Notes: generated from the sequence alone by a model not told the origin. 6,897 nucleotides of DNA from Planctomycetota bacterium (GCA_016200125.1 JACQFK010000480.1:1-6897); one strand, 5' to 3'; positions 1 to 5,423 are shown, numbered from the stretch's first letter. Program-made: numbers and translations.

Positions 1-852
1 CAGCTCCTCGGGATAGGCGGCGCGCGCGTGCTTGTCGTACCACTCGAGGACCGTCTCGTCCTTCTCGAGCGACCAGTCGTGGCCGCCGTCGGGGAACTCG
101 CGGTAGACGAACTCGCCCTTCACGGCCTCGAGGTCCGTCTTCGCCGCGCGGGCCATCTCGATCCGGATCTTCTCGTCCTTCGCGCCGACCACCCAGTAGA
201 CGGGCACGTTGCGGAAGTTCTCCGCGAGCATCGTCACGAAGGTCTTGTCGTTCTTCTGACGGACGTCGGGGACGTTGCAGCGCGGGGCGATCGCCGCCCA
301 GCGGTCGGGGACGTGCTCGGCGAGGCGGAAGGCGCCCCCGCCGCCCATCGACATGCCGTCGATGAAGACCCGGTCGCCGTCCAGGTTCAGCTCGTCCGTG
401 AGCTCGCGGACTGCAGTCAGGATGTACAAGTGGGCCTGGCGCGCGGACCAGGTGTGGCGGGGCGTCGTCGGCGCCGCGATCACGTACTTCTGCCGCGCCG
501 CCGCCGTGCGGAGCCAGGTCTGGATCCACTGCGTCCCGTTGCCGCCCGTGCCGTGGAGCGTGACGAGGAGCGGCCAGGGCTTCGCCGGATCGTAGCCTTC
601 GGGGACGTGGACCGCGTAGCTGAAGGCCTCGCCGTCGAGGTCGCTCTTGCTCTGGCGCTCGACCACCTTGCCGAGGTCGATCTTCGAGGGACCGCGGGCG
701 GGGGCGCGGACGGCCTTCTCTACCGCGGCGAAGTCGAGCTTGCGGAGCTGCTCGACGATCGCCTGCCGCTTGCCCTTGTCCTCCTCGCGGAGCGCCCGGG
801 CGGCCAGATCGGCGGGATCGGCCTGGGCCAGGGCCAGGAGCAGCAGGATCAC
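1..852 (-). CDS. Exported alpha/beta-hydrolase (esterase-like), 3' end beyond window
   Basis: Read from the minus strand, 284 codons are open from a GTG at 852 to the window edge; the stop lies outside. The start forms a GTGA overlap with the stop of the upstream gene, with a GGAAG Shine-Dalgarno about 5 nt before it, so translational coupling is likely. Residues 1-11 form a very short hydrophobic leader ending in AQA, without a basic n-region. The body has the serine-hydrolase layout: oxyanion-side LHGTGG at 99-104, nucleophile elbow GMSMGG with Ser168, an acid candidate Asp226 in GAKDE, and His258 in GGHDW. This resembles the PHB-depolymerase/phospholipase-carboxylesterase group of secreted esterases. 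The triad is seen in sequence; the substrate is unknown. It probably acts in the periplasm or outside the cell. A lipase or acyl-peptidase role cannot be excluded. Confidence 0.88.
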   Translation of the reverse strand, partial: MILLLLALAQADPADLAARALREEDKGKRQAIVEQLRKLDFAAVEKAVRAPARGPSKIDLGKVVERQSKSDLDGEAFSYAVHVPEGYDPAKPWPLLVTLHGTGGNGTQWIQTWLRTAAARQKYVIAAPTTPRHTWSARQAHLYILTAVRELTDELNLDGDRVFIDGMSMGGGGAFRLAEHVPDRWAAIAPRCNVPDVRQKNDKTFVTMLAENFRNVPVYWVVGAKDEKIRIEMARAAKTDLEAVKGEFVYREFPDGGHDWSLEKDETVLEWYDKHARAAYPEEL

Positions 853-1547
853 TGCGGCTTCCGCGAGAGCATCTGCTTGAAGCGGGCGATGCGGTCGCGC
901 AGGGCGGCGTCGAGCTCGGGCTTGAGCCGGATCGCGTGCTCCAGGTCCTCGATCGCCAGGTCGTAGTTGCGGCGCAGCTCGTGGGTCCGGGAGCGCTCGA
1001 TGCACGCGGCGGCGTCCTCGGGGAACACCTTGAGGTACATGTTGTAGCCGACGAAGGCCTCGTTCAGGGCGACGGCGATCTCCGGGGGCAGGGTGCCGCT
1101 GGCGAGCATCGCCTCGACGCGGGCCATCGCGGCCCTCGCCTTGGCCAGCTGGTCCCGGGCCGAGGTCTCCCGGGCCGTGACGAGGGCCTGGTTGTAGCCC
1201 CGCCGCGCCTCGCCGGCCTTGCGCTCGGCCTCGACGTTGCTCTTCTCGCTCTCCAGCGCCAGCTCCTCGTCCTTGTGCGTCCGTTCCCGGGCCCGGTGGA
1301 TCGAGGCGTAGAGCAGGCCGGCAAAGATCACGAAGGAGCAGGCGAGGAGGACGAAGTAGACCGGCGGGATCTTCTTCGGCGGGGGCGGCAGGAAGTCCGA
1401 GGCGCTGAGCAGGCCGCGTCCCACGGCGACGTCCTTGAAGGGACGCCCGCTGCGGTCGACTTCCACGCGGATCTGTTCGACCTGGTCGATCGTGAGCCGG
1501 TTCCGCTGCAGCGCCCAGCGCGCGACGGCCTTGTCCCGGTCGTTCAT
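849..1547 (-). CDS. Single-pass membrane protein with coiled coil and TPR-like C-terminus
   Basis: The product is 232 aa and is not a named family I recognise. Residues about 7-52 form a small helical domain (RNRLTIDQVEQIR ... GRGLLSASDF), like the short N-terminal domain often seen before linkers in planctomycete proteins. A proline run (54-57, 61-62) leads to one hydrophobic segment at about 63-83, then a highly charged Glu/Ala/Arg-rich coiled coil at about 84-150. The C-terminus (about 160-225) has TPR-like helices, including NYDLAIEDLEHAIRLKPELD. The ATG at 1547 is preferred over upstream starts because a promoter-like TATGAT lies just ahead of it and the longer versions would run into the divergent E1 gene. 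It shares a divergent control region with the E1 operon and is coupled to the downstream hydrolase gene. An anchoring or scaffold role is inference. Confidence 0.85.
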   Translation of the reverse strand: MNDRDKAVARWALQRNRLTIDQVEQIRVEVDRSGRPFKDVAVGRGLLSASDFLPPPPKKIPPVYFVLLACSFVIFAGLLYASIHRARERTHKDEELALESEKSNVEAERKAGEARRGYNQALVTARETSARDQLAKARAAMARVEAMLASGTLPPEIAVALNEAFVGYNMYLKVFPEDAAACIERSRTHELRRNYDLAIEDLEHAIRLKPELDAALRDRIARFKQMLSRKPQ

Positions 1548-1556
1548 GTTCCGCCC

Positions 1557-1586
1557 ATCATAGCGTTTGACACCCGCCGGACCCAA
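1557..1586 (-). promoter_or_regulatory. Minus-strand promoter for the membrane-TPR/hydrolase pair
   Basis: On the minus strand, TTGGGT (1586-1581), an 18-nt spacer and TATGAT (1562-1557) form a sigma70-like promoter; the -10 matches TATAAT at five of six positions and the -35 at three. The -10 ends 9 nt before the ATG at 1547, so the transcript would carry a leader of only a few nucleotides. It overlaps the opposing E1 promoter. Confidence 0.5.
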
Positions 1587-1595
1587 CCTTAGAGT
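1567..1595 (+). promoter_or_regulatory. E1-operon promoter, apparently giving a leaderless mRNA
   Basis: A perfect TTGACA -35 (1567-1572), a 17-nt spacer and TAGAGT (1590-1595, four of six matches) precede the E1 start. Transcription 7-8 nt past the -10 would begin at about 1602-1603, on the ATG itself. No Shine-Dalgarno is visible upstream of that ATG, which agrees with leaderless translation. The -35 sits inside the spacer of the divergent promoter, so the two polymerases should compete. Confidence 0.55.
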
Positions 1596-1602
1596 GGCCC
1601 CG

Positions 1603-2757
1603 ATGACCGACGACGTGCTCATCATTGATGACGGCGATCGGTACGGGCGTTTCCGCCTGATTTCGTGGTGGCGGCAGGAAAAGCTCGCGGCGGCGAAGGT
1701 CCTGGTCGTCGGGGCGGGCGCGCTGGGCAACGAAGTCCTCAAGAACCTGGCGTTGCTGGGCGTCGGCCACGTCTACATCATCGACTACGACACCATCGAG
1801 TCCAGCAACCTCACCCGCTCCGTGCTCTACCGGTCGTCGGATGCTGGAAAATCAAAAGCCGAGCGGGCGGGCGGGGCGCTGAAGGCGATCAATCCCGACG
1901 TGAAGGTGCACGCGCTGAACGGCAACGTCATCGCCGACCTCGGGCTGGGCGTCTACGCGGAGATGGACGTCGTCATCGGCTGCCTGGACAACCGCGAGGC
2001 GCGGCTCTGGATCAACCGACAGTGCTGGAAGGTGAACCGGCCCTGGGTGGACGGCGCGATCCAGGAGATCAGCGGCGTGGTGAAGGTGTTCGTGCCGCCC
2101 GAGAGCGCCTGCTACGAGTGCGGCATGACCGAGCGGGACTACCAGCTCATCAATCTCAAGTACTCCTGCCCGCTGCTCAAACGGGAGGACATCGCCGAGG
2201 GGAAGGTGCCCACGGCGCCCACGATCTCGTCGATGATCGCCGGTCTCCAGACCCAGGAGGCGCTCAAGCTGCTCCACGGGATGCCCGTCAAGGCGGGGGC
2301 GGCCATGGTCTGGAACGGCGAGTCGAACAACTTCTACACCACGGCCTACCAGCGCAAGGACAACTGCCTGAGCCACGAGACCTACGGCGAGGTGACCGCC
2401 GGCGAGGAGCTCAGCGCGTCGCTCCCCGTGGAGACGCTTTTCGCGGCGACGGATGCGACGCGGCTCCATCTGGACCGGGATCTCCTCGTCGACGTCGAAT
2501 GTCCGGCCTGCAGGATCAAGAGGTCGATCCTGCGGCCGGTGGCGATGGTGACGCTGCGAGACGGGAAGTGCGGCTCCTGCGGCGCGGTGATGAAGACGAA
2601 CATCGTCCACGTCGTCGAGGCCGGGACGGAGCTGGCGAAGCGGACGCTCCGGGAGGTCGGGGTCGCCCCCTATGATATCGTGAAAATAGAGGGCGAGAAA
2701 CGCGGAATGTACCTGAGGCTCGACGGGGACCGCGCGTCGGAAATGCAATGGACGTGA
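1603..2757 (+). CDS. E1-like Ubl-activating enzyme (ThiF/MoeB superfamily) with C-terminal zinc ribbon
   Basis: The product is 384 aa. The adenylating fold shows GAGALG (37-42) for nucleotide binding, D61, the SSNLTR segment (67-72) with N69 and R72, K85, and CLDNREAR around D129. A CxxC (C170, C173) follows, then YSCPLL with C189, placed like the acyl-accepting cysteine of ThiF (E. coli C184), then the helix ending LQTQEALKLLHG. C255-x2-H258 could complete a zinc site with C170/C173. Beyond the standard domain, C300xxC303 and C323xxC326 form a separate zinc ribbon, and a short beta tail ends the protein. The reaction expected is adenylation of the Ubl C-terminal glycine followed by thioester formation. 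The ATG at 1603 was chosen because it fits the promoter; the GTG at 1594 and TTG at 1567 overlap promoter elements. The N-terminus carries DDVLIIDD, also found in the E2 tail. It heads the operon and is not fused to an E2. Confidence 0.93.
   Translation: MTDDVLIIDDGDRYGRFRLISWWRQEKLAAAKVLVVGAGALGNEVLKNLALLGVGHVYIIDYDTIESSNLTRSVLYRSSDAGKSKAERAGGALKAINPDVKVHALNGNVIADLGLGVYAEMDVVIGCLDNREARLWINRQCWKVNRPWVDGAIQEISGVVKVFVPPESACYECGMTERDYQLINLKYSCPLLKREDIAEGKVPTAPTISSMIAGLQTQEALKLLHGMPVKAGAAMVWNGESNNFYTTAYQRKDNCLSHETYGEVTAGEELSASLPVETLFAATDATRLHLDRDLLVDVECPACRIKRSILRPVAMVTLRDGKCGSCGAVMKTNIVHVVEAGTELAKRTLREVGVAPYDIVKIEGEKRGMYLRLDGDRASEMQWT
1609..1632 (+). other. SIM-like acidic-aliphatic motif, copy 1 (E1 N-terminus)
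   Basis: Codons 3-10 of the E1 encode DDVLIIDD: an aliphatic core flanked by acidic residues, the pattern of eukaryotic SUMO-interacting motifs. Two related copies lie in the E2-like tail. The similarity is seen in sequence; binding to the Ubl is inference. Confidence 0.6.
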
Positions 2758-2787
2758 TTTTCGAGTTCCAGCGGTAATGCGTAACGC

Positions 2788-2832
2788 TAGAATAGGGGTG
2801 ACGTCTAAGGGGTGGCGGTAAACCCACAGGAG
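2788..2832 (+). promoter_or_regulatory. Possible internal promoter -10 and strong RBS ahead of the Ubl gene
   Basis: The 82-nt gap between E1 and Ubl holds TAGAAT (2788-2793), the same hexamer used in the better promoter at 5880, but no convincing -35. AGGAG at 2828-2832, 7 nt before the ATG, is the clearest Shine-Dalgarno of the operon. Together they would let the Ubl be made in excess of the enzymes. The RBS is secure; the promoter is weak. Confidence 0.45.
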
Positions 2833-2839
2833 AAGAGTT

Positions 2840-3118
2840 ATGGCGGAAGGTGAAGGCATCCAGGTCACGTTCCTCGACCAGACGGGCGCCAAGAGCGTGA
2901 AGGCGAAGATCTCTCCCACCGTCGAGGTGAAGAAGATCATCCCCAACATCATCACGAAGATGCAGCTTCCGGTGACGGCGCCGGACGGGACTCCCATGAG
3001 CTACAGCCTCGACCACAAGGAAGGGGGCAAGCGGCTCCAGGAGAACCAGACTCTGCCGGGCGCCGGCGTGAAGGAAGGCGACCACCTGATCGTCTATCCC
3101 GAGATCGTCGCCGGATAA
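2840..3118 (+). CDS. Ubiquitin-like beta-grasp protein (YukD/EsaB-type), C-terminus Ala-Gly
   Basis: The product is 92 aa, the size of a single ubiquitin-like domain. Predicted order: strand about 7-13 (IQVTFLD), strand 17-24, helix about 28-42 (VEVKKIIPNIITKMQ), strand 52-59 (PMSYSLDH), then the typical TL...GV.EGD turn at 71-81 and last strand 82-90. This follows the YukD/EsaB family pattern. Like ubiquitin it ends on an exposed glycine, EIVAG, with nothing after it, so it needs no proteolytic maturation before activation by the neighbouring E1. Lysines on the surface (for example 18, 21, 23, 60, 64, 78) could accept chains, but that is speculation. A ThiS/MoaD sulfur carrier is less likely because an E2 and a JAB gene follow. 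Strong AGGAG RBS. Confidence 0.9.
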   Translation: MAEGEGIQVTFLDQTGAKSVKAKISPTVEVKKIIPNIITKMQLPVTAPDGTPMSYSLDHKEGGKRLQENQTLPGAGVKEGDHLIVYPEIVAG

Positions 3119-3121
3119 AGA

Positions 3122-3152
3122 GGGGAGCCGCCGGATCCCTCGGGATCCGGCG
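3122..3152 (+). promoter_or_regulatory. Shine-Dalgarno plus hairpin that may bridge it to the E2 start
   Basis: GGGGAG (3122-3127) is too far (32 nt) from the ATG at 3160 for normal use. Between them, 3129-3139 and 3142-3152 form an 11-bp perfect hairpin with a 2-nt spacer. If folded, the hairpin would shorten the effective SD-to-ATG distance to about 8 nt, the optimum. Structure-bridged RBSs are known (phage T4 gene 38). The symmetric element could instead be a DNA operator or an attenuator. Confidence 0.5.
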
Positions 3153-3652
3153 CACCGACATGCCCTTTTTCGATACGCCCCGCGTCCGCCGCCTGAAGGC
3201 GGACAGCGACGCCCTGAAGATCCTGAAGGAAAACTCCACGATCGTGGACTACCAGGCCCACGGCGATCCGGCGGAGCGCTACCTCATCACGCTGAAGGGG
3301 AAGGGGCTCCTGCGGAAGACCGAGGCCGACCCCGTCGAGGTCGCCGAGGTCCACCGCGTGGAACTCCACGAACTGGGTGCCGAGCCTCGGTCTGGCCGAA
3401 CTCTGCGAGATGCTCTGGGACATGGTCCGCTACGCGAACTACGATCCGAAGAGCGCCTACAACTACGCCGCGGGCCGCTGGAGCGAGACGCAGACCCAGT
3501 TCGATTTTCCGCTCGATCCGCGGAACCTGCGCGACCGGATGACGAAGACGGTGGGCGACAACGTGATCAAGTTCTCCGACCCCACGGCGGGGAAGGGGAT
3601 GGGATCGGCCGCCGCGCCGCTGCGGGAGGCGCCGCCGATCGTGAAGCCGCCC

Positions 3653-3682
3653 GAGGAAGACATCCTCATCATCACCGACGAC
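3653..3682 (+). other. SIM-like acidic-aliphatic motif, copy 2 (E2 tail)
   Basis: In the E2 C-terminal frame this encodes EEDILIITDD, set in a proline-rich linker (PPIVKPP before, APARPSP after). It matches the E1 copy DDVLIIDD in order: acidic, aliphatic core LII, acidic. The surrounding low-complexity sequence suggests a disordered tail in which short linear motifs can act. Confidence 0.6.
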
Positions 3683-3736
3683 GCGCCCGCCCGCCCTTCG
3701 CCGCAGTTCCGCCCCCAGCCCCGTCCCCGCGCCGCC

Positions 3737-3760
3737 GACGACGACATCCTGATCATCGAG
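3737..3760 (+). other. SIM-like acidic-aliphatic motif, copy 3 (extreme E2 C-terminus)
   Basis: The last eight residues before the stop read DDDILIIE, separated from copy 2 by 18 residues of Pro/Arg-rich linker. Its preservation at the very end of the protein argues against chance composition. It also shows that the downstream reading frame of the E2 gene is genuine. Confidence 0.6.
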
Positions 3761-3767
3761 TAGCGCG

Positions 3768-4328
3768 ATGGCGGACGACGGCATCGAAATCACCGCAGGT
3801 CTCGAGGTCGTCCAGCCGGCCGAGAAGATCATCCCGACCGCGGACAAGAACAAGATCGTCGAGCCGAAGGGCGTGATCCAGCCCGGCGACCTGCACATCT
3901 TCCTGACGGAGAAGATCCTGCGGGAAGTGGTGGAGTGGTCGAACACGGACCTGGGGCACGAACTGGGCGGGATCTTCGTGGGAGACCTGTACTCCTGGAA
4001 AGGGATGCCGTACCTGGAGATCGCCGGCTACGTGAAGGCGCAGCAGTACCAGCACACGGCGGCGAGCTTCACGTTCACGCACGACACCTGGAGCGCGATC
4101 TCGAGGGAGTGCGAGCAGCGCTTCAACGACAAGCTGCGGGTGGGCTGGCACCACACCCATCCCGGATATGGGATCTTCCTCTCGGGCATGGACCAGTTCA
4201 TCCACCGCAACTTCTTCAACCTCCCCTGGATGTTCGCGATGGTGGTGGACCCGAAGCAGGAGACCCTGGGCTTCTTCCAGATGCGGAAGAACAAGATCGA
4301 GCACATCGGCTTCTTCTTCGTCCGTTAG
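3768..4328 (+). CDS. JAB/MPN+ (JAMM) metallopeptidase, predicted Ubl deconjugase
   Basis: The product is 186 aa. The JAMM zinc motif is complete: catalytic Glu65 in GHELGGIFVG, H129 and H131 in HHTHPG, S139 and D142 in SGMD. The family (Rpn11/AMSH/Csn5-like and bacterial JAB proteins) cleaves isopeptide bonds next to the C-terminal glycine of ubiquitin-like proteins. Since the Ubl here has no residues after its glycine, a role in removing Ubl from targets is more likely than precursor maturation. Residues 1-40 form an acidic extension ahead of the JAB core, beginning MADDGIEIT, faintly like the SIM-like motif. The gene starts 4 nt after the E2 stop with no clear Shine-Dalgarno, so its translation is probably coupled to the E2 tail frame. 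It is cytoplasmic, with no signal peptide. Confidence 0.93.
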   Translation: MADDGIEITAGLEVVQPAEKIIPTADKNKIVEPKGVIQPGDLHIFLTEKILREVVEWSNTDLGHELGGIFVGDLYSWKGMPYLEIAGYVKAQQYQHTAASFTFTHDTWSAISRECEQRFNDKLRVGWHHTHPGYGIFLSGMDQFIHRNFFNLPWMFAMVVDPKQETLGFFQMRKNKIEHIGFFFVR

Positions 4329-4330
4329 GA

Positions 4331-4379
4331 CATTTCACGCGGTCATTTCAGGGGAAGCTCCCGTCCCCATTGACGGGAG
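4331..4379 (+). promoter_or_regulatory. Direct repeat and hairpin abutting the start codon of the STN-domain gene
   Basis: The 51-nt gap after the JAB gene holds two CATTTCA copies (4331-4337 and 4344-4350, 13 nt apart). It also holds a perfect 8-bp hairpin: CTCCCGTC (4358-4365), 6-nt loop, GACGGGAG (4372-4379), ending one base before the ATG at 4380. The only SD-like sequence, GGGAG, lies within the right arm and touches the ATG. A translational control element is possible; there is no T-tract to make it a terminator. Confidence 0.4.
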
Positions 4380-5423
4380 ATGAAGAGGTTCGGCGTCGTC
4401 CTTCCCGCAGCGCTGGTGCTGGCCGCCGCCCTGGCTCGGCCGAGGGTCGAGTTCCCGGTCGTCAGGTCGCAGGTCCTTCCACTCCTCTCGTACGAACCTG
4501 CGATCCCCAGGGGTCCAGACCTCGACGATCGATTCCTGGACGCCTGGCGACACTTCAATGCCGGGTGGTATTCCAGCGCCGAGAAGCGATGCCGCGAACT
4601 GCTGGAAGCCGCTCCCCAGGATCCCCGGGCCCGCGATCTGCTCGATCGGATCCCGGCGGCCCGGCTCGATCGCCTGCTCCACCTGAAACACTCTCGCGGC
4701 CGGCTCGAGATGGATTCCGAGACGCTCAACGACCTCAGCCCCGACGAATGGGACGAGGTCGTTCCTCGTCTGGTGGCGGACGCCGCGCTTCCGACGAGCG
4801 AGGGATATCCGACGGTCGCGGCGGTCCACTGGGCCCTCGACACCCAGAAGTTCGACTTCGCTTTCGATCGCTGGACGCTGGACGGCATCCTGGGGTACAT
4901 CCGGGATATCTCGGGGATCAATCTCCAGGTCAGCGCCGCCGTCCGAGTGCGCGTCGACCGGGACGTGCCCCTCAGCCTTCACTGCTTCGAACTTCCCCTG
5001 AGGCAGGCGCTCCGGAGGCTGGCAGAGCAGATCGATCCGCGGCTCGACGTCGTCGTCACGGAGGAAAAGGTGGTCCTGATCCGGGATCCCTGGCCGCCTC
5101 CGCGGGTCGCCGAATCCTTCTTTAGCGAGGGTGGTCGCGACATTCTCGCCTTCCTCGGGGCCGGCCAGGGCTGGGAGAGCGGAGAAATGGCAGTCGACCT
5201 GGATCTGACGAACGTGCCGATCACGTACATCCTCGAGGTCCTTCGGCAGAAGACCGGGCTCGACTTCCGCCTGGCGGGTACCCTTGATGATGAGATGATC
5301 AGCCTGAAATTGAGCGGCAGCTCTCTCCGTGCAACGCTGGCCCTGTTGCTGGGGCCTCGTAATCTCGTGTTTGCCGTCGAGGGCTCCGTCGTTACGATTC
5401 GGCAGCGCTCGATCCCCTACTGA
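4380..5423 (+). CDS. Exported protein with two secretin-N/STN-like repeats
   Basis: The product is 347 aa. A basic start (K2, R3) and hydrophobic stretch 5-19 form a signal peptide. Residues about 50-90 are a TPR-like helical hairpin (DAWRHFNAGWYSSAEKRCRE). Two alpha/beta repeats follow, about 159-236 and 268-343, each in the pattern 'strand - helix (ILGYIRDISGINLQ; YILEVLRQKTGLDF) - strand - L..AL..LL helix - strands - VVLI/VVTI', as in the short secretin/TonB N-terminal (STN) domain. There is no secretin pore domain, so it is not a full secretin. Such proteins in planctomycetes are exported and of unknown function. Same strand as the Ubl operon, 51 nt after JAB, so it may be its last gene, but the Ubl enzymes are cytoplasmic and a functional link is unproven. 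The ATG at 4380 is chosen for the signal peptide although the RBS is poor. Confidence 0.8.
   Translation: MKRFGVVLPAALVLAAALARPRVEFPVVRSQVLPLLSYEPAIPRGPDLDDRFLDAWRHFNAGWYSSAEKRCRELLEAAPQDPRARDLLDRIPAARLDRLLHLKHSRGRLEMDSETLNDLSPDEWDEVVPRLVADAALPTSEGYPTVAAVHWALDTQKFDFAFDRWTLDGILGYIRDISGINLQVSAAVRVRVDRDVPLSLHCFELPLRQALRRLAEQIDPRLDVVVTEEKVVLIRDPWPPPRVAESFFSEGGRDILAFLGAGQGWESGEMAVDLDLTNVPITYILEVLRQKTGLDFRLAGTLDDEMISLKLSGSSLRATLALLLGPRNLVFAVEGSVVTIRQRSIPY

Larger units (their letters stand above)
3160..3763 (+). pseudogene. Prokaryotic E2 (UBC-like) gene, frameshifted and lacking the active-site segment
   Basis: Two frames together read as one E2-like protein. Frame A starts at the ATG 3160 and gives about 70 residues: an N-terminal helix (RRLKADSDALKILKENST), beta strands (ERYLITLKGKGLLR) and the strand EVHRVELH, ending near 3369. 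Frame B, one base on, continues from about 3365 as STNWVPSLGLAEL and CEMLWDMVRYANYDPKSAY, which is the helix after the catalytic loop in E2s, to a stop at 3761-3763. The 604-nt span is not a multiple of three. UBC domains have about 36 residues between these two pieces, including the YP..P turn, HPN motif and catalytic Cys; none are present. A deletion of about 110 nt therefore fits better than simple frameshifting. Unrepaired, frame A would run out of frame to 3876. The tail after the UBC core is proline-rich and holds two SIM-like motifs. An assembly error is a real alternative to a true pseudogene. Confidence 0.75.

Noticed and set aside
28..966. Long plus-strand open frame opposite the hydrolase gene
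   Set aside because: It is a GC-rich shadow: no recognisable domain, and the minus strand has a full serine-hydrolase triad and signal peptide.
1567..1602. TTG (1567) or GTG (1594) as the E1 start
   Set aside because: These triplets are part of the TTGACA and TAGAGT promoter elements; the ATG at 1603 begins with the conserved-looking DDVLIIDD segment.
1548..1742. N-terminal extension of the membrane-TPR protein to 1742
   Set aside because: The extra 65 codons overlap the E1 coding region and have Ser/Arg-rich shadow composition; the ATG at 1547 is behind a promoter-like element.
1852..2997. Long minus-strand frame across E1 and Ubl
   Set aside because: It is antisense to two proteins with clear motifs, and its product is low-complexity and RH-rich.
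3355..3380. Programmed +1 frameshift joining the two E2 frames
   Set aside because: A shift alone would restore the frame but not the missing stretch of about 36 residues with the catalytic Cys, and no slippery sequence is visible.
1603..4328. Type II CBASS (Cap2/Cap3) assignment
   Set aside because: CBASS Cap2 is an E1-E2 fusion beside a CD-NTase; here E1 and E2 are separate, a Ubl gene is present and there is no cyclase in the window.
3935..5125. Long plus-strand frame across JAB and the STN gene
   Set aside because: It is an Arg/Gly/Pro-rich shadow in another frame; the JAMM motif and STN repeats lie in the other frames.
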